Shown here: piece after piece, positions 6,131-13,699 of the stretch
How positions within the stretch are numbered: the stretch's first letter is position 1
Layout of the letters: each line of letters opens with the position of its first letter
DNA from: an uncultured bacterium
Lineage (GTDB): Bacteria > Patescibacteriota > Minisyncoccia > Phycocordibacterales > UBA9973
NCBI GenBank assembly: GCA_903907175.1
Contig: CAIVNB010000012.1
Span: 1-19,041 of the forward strand
Length of the DNA stretch: 19,041 bases
Reading direction: 5' to 3'
The notes under the pieces: generated by a model
The model's input: the letters and a program-made list of their open reading frames with translations, nothing else
What the model was told of the DNA's origin: nothing
The model's database searches: none
Program-made: the position numbers and the translations under genes

Positions 6131-8281
6131 ATGGAACGAGATTATCCGTTAGAGAAAGTTAGAAATATTGGAATTATTGCACATATCGATGCTGGTAAAA
6201 CTACCACGACTGAACGTGTGCTTTTTTATACAGGAGTATCACACAAAATAGGTGAAGTTCACGATGGAGAGACAACTACAGATTGGATGGAACAAGAAAG
6301 AGAGCGCGGGATAACCATTACTTCTGCTGCGGTTACTTGTTTTTGGACTCCAACTTATGCAGGAACCGATAAAAACAAGAAACATCGTTTCAATATTATC
6401 GATACACCTGGGCACATTGATTTTACTGTGGAAGTAAAAAGATCTCTTCGCGTACTTGATGGTGCTGTAGTTGTATTTGACGGAGTTGCTGGAGTTGAGC
6501 CACAATCTGAAACTAACTGGCGTTATGCTGACGAGGCTAAAGTTCCTCGAATTTGTTTTGTAAATAAATTAGATAGAACTGGTGCATCTTTTGAACACTC
6601 ATATGCTACGATTCTTGATCGTCTTACAAAGAAAGCTGTTCGAATGCAAATTCCAATCGGTCTTGAAGAAAAACATGAAGGAGTTGTAGATTTATTAACC
6701 ATGAAAGCATATTACTTTGAAGGGGAAATGGGGAACAAGGTAATAGAAAAAGAAATTCCAGAAGAGATGCGTGCCGAAGCAGAAAAATATCACCATGAAC
6801 TTATTGAAAAGATTGTAGAACAAGATGACAAGGCGATGAATGATTATTTTGAAGGTAAAATTCCTGATATGAATACCTTGAAAAAATTAATGAGAAAAGG
6901 AGTTATTGCAAATGAAATTTTCCCAGTTTATGCGGGCTCTGCTTTGAAAAATAAAGGAGTACAACTAGTACTTGATGGAGTGGTTGATTATCTTCCTTCT
7001 CCGCTTGATATCCCACCAATTCCAGGTACAGATCCAAATAACAATGATGAACCTTGTGTTCGAAATGCATCAGATACGGAACCCTTTGCGGCGCTTGCTT
7101 TCAAGGTTGCAACTGACCCATTCGTAGGACAACTTATATTCTTCCGAGTTTATTCTGGGACACTAAATTCTGGTTCTTATATCTATAATCCTCGTACTCG
7201 TAACAAAGAACGCATTGGTAGAATTCTTCGAATGCATGCAAATGATCGAGAAGAAGTTAAAAAAGTTTTTGCTGGAGAAATTGCAGCTGCGGTGGGACTT
7301 AAAGATACGATTACTTCTGATACTATTTGTGATGAGGAACATCCAATTGAATTAGATAGAATTATTTTCCCTGAACCAGTTATCCAATTGCGCATTGAAC
7401 CAAAGACAAAAGCTGACCAAGAAAAAATGGGTATGGCACTCAATCGTCTTGCACAGGAAGATCCAACCTTTAAAGTTTCAACCGATCAAGAAACAGGAGA
7501 GACTATTATCGCAGGAATGGGAGAACTTCATTTGGAAATTATTGTTGATCGTATGAAAAGAGAGTTCACAGTTGAAGCAAACGTAGGTAAACCACAAGTA
7601 GCATACAGAGAAACTATTACAGGAAACTCTGATGCTGAAGGTAAATACATCAAGCAATCTGGAGGACGTGGAAACTACGGTCACGTAAAGATTAAAGTAA
7701 AACCGATGGTAATTTTGACCAAAGAAGAAGTTGAAGATTTACCAAAAAACACAAAGAGATCAAATGGTTTTGAATTTATCAACACAATCCGAGGTGGAGT
7801 TATCCCACAAGAATATATTGCTCCTTGTGAAAAAGGATTCAAAGAAGGGCTTGATCGTGGAGTACTTGCAGGATTCAAGATTGTAAATGTTTCTGTTGAA
7901 CTTTGGGATGGATCGTACCACGAAGTGGACTCTAATGAAATGGCTTTCAAAATTGCAGCTTCGATGGCAATACAAGATGCGTGTCGTCGAGCAAAACCAG
8001 TTATTCTCGAACCTATGATGAAAGTTGAAGTTGTTACTCCAGAAAAATTCATGGGAGATGTAACAGGAAATATTTCTTCTAAGCGTGGAATTATTGAAGG
8101 AATGGAAGATAGGGGAATGAACAAAGTGCTTCGTGCCATTGTTCCACTTTCTGAAATGTTCGGATACATGACTGGGCTTCGTTCAATGACAGAAGGGAGA
8201 GCATCGTTTACCATGGAGTTCATTAGATACGATATTGTACCTAATAACGTAGCAGAAACTATTATCGCAGCAAGAAAATAA
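6131..8281 (+). CDS. fusA: Translation elongation factor G
   Basis: This GTPase drives translocation on the ribosome. The 716-residue protein starts MERDYPLEKVRNIGIIAHID. It has G1 AHIDAGKTTTTER, the switch region ERERGITITSAAV, G3 IIDTPGHIDFT, G4 NKLDRTGAS and G5-like YAGSALKNKG. Domain II follows, then domain III with AGMGELHLEIIVDR, domain IV with SGGRGNYGHVKIK, and domain V with MTGLRSMTEGRASFTMEF. A short insertion (TPTYAGTDKNKKHR) lies just before G3. It is transcribed from its own promoter with a 5'-terminal hairpin and ends at a clear terminator, so it is monocistronic. Confidence 0.97.
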   Translation: MERDYPLEKVRNIGIIAHIDAGKTTTTERVLFYTGVSHKIGEVHDGETTTDWMEQERERGITITSAAVTCFWTPTYAGTDKNKKHRFNIIDTPGHIDFTVEVKRSLRVLDGAVVVFDGVAGVEPQSETNWRYADEAKVPRICFVNKLDRTGASFEHSYATILDRLTKKAVRMQIPIGLEEKHEGVVDLLTMKAYYFEGEMGNKVIEKEIPEEMRAEAEKYHHELIEKIVEQDDKAMNDYFEGKIPDMNTLKKLMRKGVIANEIFPVYAGSALKNKGVQLVLDGVVDYLPSPLDIPPIPGTDPNNNDEPCVRNASDTEPFAALAFKVATDPFVGQLIFFRVYSGTLNSGSYIYNPRTRNKERIGRILRMHANDREEVKKVFAGEIAAAVGLKDTITSDTICDEEHPIELDRIIFPEPVIQLRIEPKTKADQEKMGMALNRLAQEDPTFKVSTDQETGETIIAGMGELHLEIIVDRMKREFTVEANVGKPQVAYRETITGNSDAEGKYIKQSGGRGNYGHVKIKVKPMVILTKEEVEDLPKNTKRSNGFEFINTIRGGVIPQEYIAPCEKGFKEGLDRGVLAGFKIVNVSVELWDGSYHEVDSNEMAFKIAASMAIQDACRRAKPVILEPMMKVEVVTPEKFMGDVTGNISSKRGIIEGMEDRGMNKVLRAIVPLSEMFGYMTGLRSMTEGRASFTMEFIRYDIVPNNVAETIIAARK

Positions 8282-8295
8282 ATCAATAAAAATAA

Positions 8296-8325
8296 AAAAC
8301 ACCTAAATAAGTTAGGTGTTTTTTA
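8296..8325 (+). terminator. fusA terminator
   Basis: AAAACACCTAA pairs with TTAGGTGTTTT around ATAAG and continues as a T-run, 14 bases after the fusA stop. Confidence 0.92.
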
Positions 8326-8326
8326 T

Positions 8327-8355
8327 TTGACAAAAGTTGTATTTGTATATAAAGT
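8327..8355 (+). promoter_or_regulatory. Possible upstream promoter of the sigma factor gene
   Basis: TTGACA (8327-8332) with TAAAGT at 17 bp (or TATAAA at 15 bp). Transcripts from here would contain the whole downstream dyad element. Confidence 0.45.
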
Positions 8356-8375
8356 AAATAACAGAAAAAATATCT

Positions 8376-8440
8376 TTGACAGAATAATTTAAATGGTTAT
8401 TAAAGATGATTAATTTAGTCTTTTTTAATAACCATTTAAA
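8376..8440 (+). promoter_or_regulatory. Shared TTGACA-dyad element before the sigma factor
   Basis: TTGACA (8376-8381), then a perfect 17-bp inverted repeat: 8388-8404 pairs with TTTAATAACCATTTAAA at 8424-8440. The 19-base core ends TTTAGTCTTT. The same layout, with compensatory changes, precedes the gene at 12782. The ATG 8454 is 13 bases beyond. Confidence 0.75.
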
Positions 8441-8453
8441 AAAGAAAAATATT

Positions 8454-9326
8454 ATGAGGCAACTAAAAATTTCGCCGTCAATCACGAACCGTGATACGGC
8501 TTCTCTTGATAAATACCTTGTTGAAATTGGAAGAGTGGGAGGGCTTATCTCTATTGAAAAGGAGGTAGAACTAACTCAGCGAATAAAACAGGGTGACTTA
8601 GAGGCTCTACAAGAATTAACTAAGGCCAATTTGCGGTTTGTGGTGTCTGTTGCAAAACAGTACCAAAACCAAGGGCTTGGTTTACCTGACTTAATCAACG
8701 AGGGGAATCTCGGGCTAATCAAGGCCGCACAAAGATTTGATGAGACTCGTGGTTTTAAATTTATTTCCTACGCAGCATGGTGGATCAGACAAGGGATTCT
8801 ACAGGCACTTGCTGAAAATGCTAGAGTTGTTAGACTGCCTCTTAATAAAATAGGAGACAGAGGTAGAGTTAACAAGGCTTCTTCAAGATTGGAACAAATG
8901 CTTGGTAGACCTCCCTCTGTTGATGAAATTGCAAAGGAAATGGGTCTACCAATTAGGGACATTGAAAAAACCCTTGAAGCTACGACGCAGCATTTGATTA
9001 GTCTAGATGCTCCTGTGGGGGATGACGATGAGACTAAAAACTCAGACGTCTTTATCTTTCAAGAGACGAAAAGCACAGATGATTCTCTTATGAAAGAGTC
9101 GTTAAGTATAGATATTAAACGGCTATTTTCTACTCTGACATATCGACAAATAGATGTGTTAAAAATGTTCTATGGTATTGGGCACCCTCGTAGTTATACC
9201 TTAGAGGAGATTGGACTTAAGTTTGATCTTACTCGCGAGAGAGTGAGACAAATTAAAGAAAAGGCTATACGTCACATCAAGAATAACAACAAGACACGCA
9301 GAAAAATGCTTGAAAAATATTTATAA
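8454..9326 (+). CDS. Primary-type sigma-70 factor, Bacteroidota/Chlorobi-like
   Basis: This is an RNA polymerase sigma factor. From ATG 8454 it has 290 residues and no region 1.1. Region 1.2 begins MRQLKISPSITNRDTASLDK. Regions 2.1-2.4 contain TKANLRFVVSVAKQYQNQGL, DLINEGNLGLIKAAQRFDE, and SYAAWWIRQGI. Region 4.2 is YTLEEIGLKFDLTRERVRQI. The opening and the short form are, from established knowledge, hallmarks of Bacteroidota and Chlorobi RpoD, not of typical Patescibacteria. A start at 8406 would add 16 residues encoded inside the upstream dyad and is rejected. Small departures (AAWW for AVWW, ENARVVRLP for EQSRIVRLP) suggest drift. It has its own terminator and an upstream element shared with the aspartokinase-like gene. 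Likely acquired by transfer; whether it is the main or an alternative sigma here is unknown. Confidence 0.93.
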   Translation: MRQLKISPSITNRDTASLDKYLVEIGRVGGLISIEKEVELTQRIKQGDLEALQELTKANLRFVVSVAKQYQNQGLGLPDLINEGNLGLIKAAQRFDETRGFKFISYAAWWIRQGILQALAENARVVRLPLNKIGDRGRVNKASSRLEQMLGRPPSVDEIAKEMGLPIRDIEKTLEATTQHLISLDAPVGDDDETKNSDVFIFQETKSTDDSLMKESLSIDIKRLFSTLTYRQIDVLKMFYGIGHPRSYTLEEIGLKFDLTRERVRQIKEKAIRHIKNNNKTRRKMLEKYL

Positions 9327-9335
9327 CAAACAAAT

Positions 9336-9365
9336 ATATCCCAGGATTAATTCTGGGATATTTTT
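9336..9365 (+). terminator. Sigma factor gene terminator
   Basis: ATATCCCAG (9336-9344) pairs with CTGGGATAT (9353-9361), followed by TTTT. Confidence 0.92.
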
Positions 9366-9422
9366 ATTATAAGAACGTTATTTTAGTTAAAAATTTTATC
9401 CATTTTCTGAAATGCGTATTTG

Positions 9423-9431
9423 TGTTATAGT
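9423..9431 (+). promoter_or_regulatory. Extended -10 promoter of the hypothetical-pyrDEF unit
   Basis: TGTTATAGT: TG, one base, then TATAGT (9426-9431), with no convincing -35. The predicted start at 9438 is 3 bases before ATG 9441, so the mRNA is nearly leaderless. Confidence 0.6.
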
Positions 9432-9440
9432 GGATTTGTC

Positions 9441-10100
9441 ATGGAACAACAAAATTTTAAATCACAAAATATAGGGGATATAAAAAACAATCAAGAAGTA
9501 AATTTAATGCCAAAAAAAGCCAAAGAATTGTTTGAATTTTCTAATAAATACGGTAATCCTATAAAATTTAGCGCATATGGAGAAAATTTAGACTTAGAAA
9601 AATTAGAGATAAATCAGGAAATAAAACCAAAAGAAGCGGGGCAGATTTATTTGATTCAGACTTGTCTAAAAAGATTTAGACATTTTATTAATGGCCCTAT
9701 TTTTACTGATACGTTTGGTAAATATCATAACAATAGAAGAGTGTGGGAAAATAATTTACATGTAAAGCTAAAAGAAGAAGGGCAAGAAGAAGAGAACAAG
9801 GACAATCTTGAGTTTTATAAATTAAACAGACTTGGTATCAATAATGTTTATGGGGTTGTTGGGTATTTAGATATTTTACTAGATAACATAGAAGATACTA
9901 CACAGAAAGATGAATTAGAAGATTTAAGGAACCAAATTTATAGTAAAACTAGAGAATTAGTGGAAAAAAATGAAAAGGGGTATTTGCCATATCATGAACT
10001 CGAAGATGGTGATAAAATTAGACTGATAGAGGAATTTAGTATGATTGTTAAGAAAATTATTTCTATTTTAGAAAAAAAACGTAGTATTGCTGAAAATTAA
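9441..10100 (+). CDS. Hypothetical protein heading the pyrDEF unit
   Basis: I do not recognise this 219-residue protein. It is soluble, highly charged, with no signal peptide or membrane helix. The middle (FRHFINGPIFTDTFGKYHNN) is mixed in character. The C-terminal half is strongly helical; the stretch INNVYGVVGYLDILLDNIED has a faint look of a histidine-kinase dimerisation helix but lacks the phospho-accepting His, so I would not assign that. ATG 9441 is chosen because it lies 3 bases past the predicted transcription start of an extended -10 promoter; the ATG at 9420 is upstream of it. Its stop is 13 bases before pyrD, so it is probably cotranscribed with the pyrimidine genes. Confidence 0.7.
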   Translation: MEQQNFKSQNIGDIKNNQEVNLMPKKAKELFEFSNKYGNPIKFSAYGENLDLEKLEINQEIKPKEAGQIYLIQTCLKRFRHFINGPIFTDTFGKYHNNRRVWENNLHVKLKEEGQEEENKDNLEFYKLNRLGINNVYGVVGYLDILLDNIEDTTQKDELEDLRNQIYSKTRELVEKNEKGYLPYHELEDGDKIRLIEEFSMIVKKIISILEKKRSIAEN

Positions 10101-10113
10101 TTATTTTTTAAAT

Positions 10114-11187
10114 ATGCTAAATCAACCCTTTTACGATCCGAATAAATCATACGAGGAAAATCTTGAAAAGGGGCCGTTTGGTGCTTTTACTGATGGGGAA
10201 ATAATAAAAATGGAAGGAGAACCACGGTATAATTTTTTTGGACATAAAGTTTATTTTCCTTTTGGAATCCCAGCAGGGCCACTAATTAATGGGAATTTCA
10301 CAAAGGCGGCGCTAGATAAAGGTTTCGATATTGTAGTTTATAAAACAGTTCGATCAAAAAGATATCCATGTCATCCTTGGCCGAACGTTTTGGCAGTAGA
10401 GGTAGAGGGGGATTTAACACCGGAAAAATCTTTAGAAAAATTAAAAGCAACTCATGACTACAAAGAACCACTTTCGATTACAAATTCTTTTGGAGTACCG
10501 TCATCTGATCTAGAGTTTTGGCAAAAAGATATAAAAGAAGTTTTGGAATATACTGAAGAAGGACAAGTTGTCGTGGGTGCCTTTCAGGGAACAAAAGTAG
10601 GTGATGGTAATACAGAAAATTATATTAATGATTTTTGTGTTTGTGCAAAACTCCTGAAAGAAATAGGAGTAAAAGTCTTAGAAGTAAATTTAAGTTGTCC
10701 AAACGAAGGGACGAATAATCTTTTGTGCTATGACACAGAAAAAAGTTTGAAAGTTATTAAAGCAATAAAGAATGAAATAAAAGAAATTCCACTTATTATA
10801 AAAATTGGCTACTTCAAAGACGATGACGTACTTTCTGATTTTGTAGAAAAAGTTGGTAATGTAGTGCAGGGAATTTCTGCCATAAATACTATCTCCGCAG
10901 AAATTGTGGATGAGAAAGGCGACCAAGCACTTCCAGGTGAAGGGAGGGCAAGAAGTGGGGTTTGTGGAAGTTCTATTAAATGGGCAGGATTAGAAATGGT
11001 AAGTAAGTTAAAAAAACTTCGAGAAAAATTTAATTATTCATATACTATAATAGGAGTAGGGGGAGTTTCCACTCCAGAAGATTTTATGAAATATAGAAAC
11101 GCTGGGGCAGATGTTGTGATGTCGGCAACTGGAGCAATGTGGAATCCGTATCTTGCTAAAGAGATTAAAGAAAAATTATTATTATAA
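10114..11187 (+). CDS. pyrD: Dihydroorotate dehydrogenase (class 1-like)
   Basis: It is an FMN enzyme that oxidises dihydroorotate to orotate. From ATG 10114 (MLNQPFYDPNKSYEENL) it has 357 residues. Key parts are GIPAGPLINGNF, the FMN-contacting Lys in VVYKTVRSK, the motif VNLSCPNEGTNN whose Cys is the class 1 catalytic base (class 2 enzymes have Ser), and the C-terminal phosphate-binding IIGVGGVSTPEDFMKYRNAG. No membrane-anchoring N-terminal extension of class 2 is seen. It is longer than the usual class 1 enzyme (~310). The electron acceptor is not evident because no pyrK is present. A start at 10087 would overlap the previous gene and is less likely. Confidence 0.93.
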   Translation: MLNQPFYDPNKSYEENLEKGPFGAFTDGEIIKMEGEPRYNFFGHKVYFPFGIPAGPLINGNFTKAALDKGFDIVVYKTVRSKRYPCHPWPNVLAVEVEGDLTPEKSLEKLKATHDYKEPLSITNSFGVPSSDLEFWQKDIKEVLEYTEEGQVVVGAFQGTKVGDGNTENYINDFCVCAKLLKEIGVKVLEVNLSCPNEGTNNLLCYDTEKSLKVIKAIKNEIKEIPLIIKIGYFKDDDVLSDFVEKVGNVVQGISAINTISAEIVDEKGDQALPGEGRARSGVCGSSIKWAGLEMVSKLKKLREKFNYSYTIIGVGGVSTPEDFMKYRNAGADVVMSATGAMWNPYLAKEIKEKLLL

Positions 11188-11206
11188 TATTTTGAATTTT
11201 TAAAAT

Positions 11207-11836
11207 ATGAATGAGGTTATTGATATATTAAAAAAGGTTGGAGCAATTCTTTCTGAAGGACACTTTGTTGGTACTTCAGGGTTACATTTTGATACTTATG
11301 TGAATAAAGATTTTTTATATCCACATACGAAAGAAACTTCTAGTATTTGTAGGCTTTTGGCAGAAAAATACAAATATGAAAATATTGAAGTTGTTGTAGG
11401 GCCTGCGTTAGGAGGAATAATTCTTTCCCAATGGGTTGCTAGCCATTTAAGTGAAATATATGACAAAGAAGTTTTGGGAATTTATACTGAAAAATCTCAA
11501 GATGGTGGACAGATGTTTACTAGAGGTTATGGAGAATATTTAAAAGGAAATAAAAGAGTGCTTGTGGTTGAGGACATTATCACAACCGGTGGATCAATTT
11601 TAAAAACTATTCAAGCAGTAAAGGAAATTGGAGGTAATATTGTTGGTGCGTGTGCACTAGTGAATAAAAACAAAGATTTAGATAAAAATATGTTCGGTGT
11701 TCCATTCGATTCACTTATTAATTTATATGTTGATACTTATAATGCTGGTGTTTGCCCTTTATGTGTAAAAGGAATTCCTATTAATACAAATGTTGGACAT
11801 GGTAAAAAATATTTAGAAGCACTTAAACAATTATGA
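11207..11836 (+). CDS. pyrE: Orotate phosphoribosyltransferase
   Basis: It joins orotate to PRPP to give OMP. The 209 residues show SGLHFDTYVNKDFLYPH, GPALGGIIL, and the PRPP motif VLVVEDIITTGGS near residues 118-130. A C-terminal AGVCPLCVKGIPIN has a CxxC pair also known from other OPRT sequences. The stop codon TGA overlaps the pyrF start as ATGA, indicating translational coupling, and also shows that TGA is a stop in this genome. It starts 20 bases after pyrD, without a Shine-Dalgarno sequence. Confidence 0.95.
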   Translation: MNEVIDILKKVGAILSEGHFVGTSGLHFDTYVNKDFLYPHTKETSSICRLLAEKYKYENIEVVVGPALGGIILSQWVASHLSEIYDKEVLGIYTEKSQDGGQMFTRGYGEYLKGNKRVLVVEDIITTGGSILKTIQAVKEIGGNIVGACALVNKNKDLDKNMFGVPFDSLINLYVDTYNAGVCPLCVKGIPINTNVGHGKKYLEALKQL

Positions 11837-12636
11837 ATATATCAGAAAAATTTGATAAAAGAGCAAAAGAGATAAGCTCACTTTTATGTGTTGGGCTTGA
11901 TGCAGACATCGCAAAAATATCGAAACGTTTTTTAGATATGGAATTTCCGCAATTTGAATTTAATAAATATATTATAGAGGAAACACACGAATTCACTTCT
12001 GCCTATAAGCCCAATAGTGCTTTTTATGAAGCACGTGGAGACCAAGGAATAAAAGAATTAAAAATGACGATAGATTATCTAAAAGAAAGATATCCTGATA
12101 TTTTAACTATTTTAGATGCTAAAAGAGGGGACATAGGAAATACTAATAATGGCTATGTTCAATTTATTTTTGATTGGCTCGGTTTTGATGCGGTTACCAT
12201 TTATCCGTACCTAGGGCTTGAAGCAGTAAGGCCATTTTTAGACCGGAAAGATAAAGCAGTGATTATTTTATGTCGCACTTCAAATCCTGGAGCAAAAGAT
12301 TTTCAAGATTTAAAAATTGATGATAAACCACTTTGGCAGATAATTGCAGAAAAAATTTCTCAAGAGTGGAATAAAAATAAAAATTGTATGTTGGTAGTAG
12401 GAGCAACTTATCCGGAAGAGATGAAAAAAATCAGAAAAATAGTTGGAGAGATGACTTTTCTCGTTCCCGGGATAGGTGCTCAAGGTGGGAGTGTAAAAGA
12501 TGTGATGGAAAATGGTGCAAATAGTGATGGACGGGGGTTGATAATAAATTCCTCAAGAGGAATTATATTTTCTGAAAATCCAAAAGAAGAAGCTAAAAAA
12601 CTTTGTGAAGAAATTAGGCAATATTTAAAGAACTAA
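11833..12636 (+). CDS. pyrF: Orotidine 5'-phosphate decarboxylase (type 2)
   Basis: It decarboxylates OMP to UMP, the last step of the pathway. The 267-residue length and motifs fit the type 2 (mycobacterial-like) subfamily: LLCVGLDADI at the N-terminus, YKPNSAFYEARGDQG, the catalytic Lys/Asp cluster ILDAKRGDIGNT, VTIYPYLGLEA, and the phosphate loop LVPGIGAQGGSV. It overlaps pyrE by 4 bases. A hairpin and U-run terminator follows. The unit supplies only the last three steps of pyrimidine synthesis; pyrB and pyrC are not in this window. Confidence 0.95.
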   Translation: MNISEKFDKRAKEISSLLCVGLDADIAKISKRFLDMEFPQFEFNKYIIEETHEFTSAYKPNSAFYEARGDQGIKELKMTIDYLKERYPDILTILDAKRGDIGNTNNGYVQFIFDWLGFDAVTIYPYLGLEAVRPFLDRKDKAVIILCRTSNPGAKDFQDLKIDDKPLWQIIAEKISQEWNKNKNCMLVVGATYPEEMKKIRKIVGEMTFLVPGIGAQGGSVKDVMENGANSDGRGLIINSSRGIIFSENPKEEAKKLCEEIRQYLKN

Positions 12637-12664
12637 AAACATTAAGCTAGCTTGATTTTTGTAC

Positions 12665-12699
12665 AAAATCATGTTATTAAGATAACAGGATTGTTTTTT
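12665..12699 (+). terminator. pyrF terminator
   Basis: TGTTAT-TAAG-ATAACA, extended by AATC/GATT across an A-G mismatch, then G and six T. Its last T's are the first bases of the TTGACA of the next unit. Confidence 0.8.
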
Positions 12700-12763
12700 G
12701 ACAAAAATAGTTTAGTGATTATTAAAGGAGATTTTATTTAGTCTTTTTTGATAATCACTAAAC
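12698..12763 (+). promoter_or_regulatory. Shared TTGACA-dyad element before the aspartokinase-like gene
   Basis: TTGACA (12698-12703), then 12710-12726 (starts GTTTAGTGATTATT) pairs with TTTGATAATCACTAAAC (12747-12763) with one G-U. The core includes TTTAGTCTTT. The distance from TTGACA to the first arm is the same as at 8376. ATG 12782 is 18 bases beyond. Confidence 0.75.
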
Positions 12764-12781
12764 AAAAAAATATATACAGAT

Positions 12782-13675
12782 ATGAAAAAAAAAGTTTTTA
12801 AATTCGGTGGAGCATCTATTACGAAGGGAGTTCTTCAAAATCCCGTCTTTATTAAAACGCTCCAAAAAGAAGCAAGCAGCAATACATTGTTTGTTGTTTC
12901 AGCCATGGAAGGAGTGACTAGGTTGCTTCGTTTGATTTTTGAAGCCAAGATAGAGAGGCTTAACAAGGAATACAAGGATGTAATGATCTCGCTTTCTCTT
13001 AATGAGTTTCATCGCATACACGAAGTATTCATTGACTCCATGTTTTCTGGCGTGGAAAAACACCAAGTAAATGTGAAGTTCGAAGAAGTCAAAGATTCTC
13101 TGAGGTCAAGTCTTAACAAATATCAGAAGGGCAGTAACGAGGGAGAGTTCTATGCTGATTTGGTTAAACACGGTGAGTTGGCTAGCTCCCCAATTTTTAA
13201 CAGTTATTTGTGTTCTATTGGCATAGAGAGCCAACTTCTTGATGCTCGTGACTATATTGAGACAAATAGTAACTTTAAGGATGCGAGAATCTTACAAATC
13301 AATTCTACGTTCAAAAAACTCTTTCCGGTGAAAACTGGCACATTCGTTACTCAAGGTTTTATTGCTAAAGATGCTCAAGGTCGTGACACTGTCCTTGGTT
13401 TTGACGGAAGTGACCTGAGTGCAGCAAGCCTTGCGGTAGAACTTGGCGCACTACTGTCTTACTGGAAAAACGTGGATGGGTTCTATAAAAAAGATCCGTT
13501 ACTTTTTCCAAACCAAAAGGATGTACGCCACAGGATGCCTATTTCTGAGTACAAAAAGTTACCAACGCACCCTATCAGACTCGACGCAGTATTACTTGCT
13601 GTAGCAAATGGTATTGTGGTTCATATGAGATCCTTTCTCCATCCAAATGGGATGGAGGCAAGAATTTATGGATAA
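12782..13675 (+). CDS. Aspartokinase-like catalytic domain, no ACT domains
   Basis: This is an amino-acid-kinase-fold protein resembling aspartate kinase, which phosphorylates L-aspartate. The 297 residues show KFGGASITKG (kinase loop), VVSAMEGVTRLL, HGELASSPIFNSYL, the aspartokinase signature region VTQGFIAKDAQGRDTVLGFD then GSDLSAASLAV, and WKNVDGFYKKDP. The usual GRGGSD is GFDGSD here. After about residue 280 it stops, so the regulatory ACT repeats of ordinary aspartokinases are missing. The sequence style is nearest to Bacteroidota aspartokinases, as far as I can judge. It is a single-gene unit with its own terminator, and no other lysine/threonine pathway gene is nearby. The true substrate may differ. 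Confidence 0.8.
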   Translation: MKKKVFKFGGASITKGVLQNPVFIKTLQKEASSNTLFVVSAMEGVTRLLRLIFEAKIERLNKEYKDVMISLSLNEFHRIHEVFIDSMFSGVEKHQVNVKFEEVKDSLRSSLNKYQKGSNEGEFYADLVKHGELASSPIFNSYLCSIGIESQLLDARDYIETNSNFKDARILQINSTFKKLFPVKTGTFVTQGFIAKDAQGRDTVLGFDGSDLSAASLAVELGALLSYWKNVDGFYKKDPLLFPNQKDVRHRMPISEYKKLPTHPIRLDAVLLAVANGIVVHMRSFLHPNGMEARIYG

Positions 13676-13699
13676 AATAAAAAGCTTTAATTAGCACGC

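Noticed and set aside
7681..8286. 201-residue antisense open frame opposite fusA
   Set aside because: It is a shadow of the conserved fusA frame, with no promoter, motif or family resemblance; the same applies to other antisense frames over tuf, rplB, pyrD and the sigma gene.
8406..8453. Longer start for the sigma factor gene
   Set aside because: The extra 16 residues are encoded by the conserved dyad element and do not belong to the RpoD family, which starts at MRQLKIS.
9820..9960. Histidine kinase dimerisation domain in the hypothetical protein
   Set aside because: Only a loose helical resemblance (GVVGYLDILL); the phospho-accepting His and any ATPase domain are absent.
11830..11840. UGA recoded as glycine (Gracilibacteria/SR1 code)
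   Set aside because: pyrE ends at TGA exactly where pyrF starts (ATGA), and glycines elsewhere use GGN codons.
12643..12661. AAGCTAGCTT followed by GATTTTT as a pyrF terminator
   Set aside because: The palindrome leaves no room for a hairpin loop; the structure at 12665-12699 is a better terminator.
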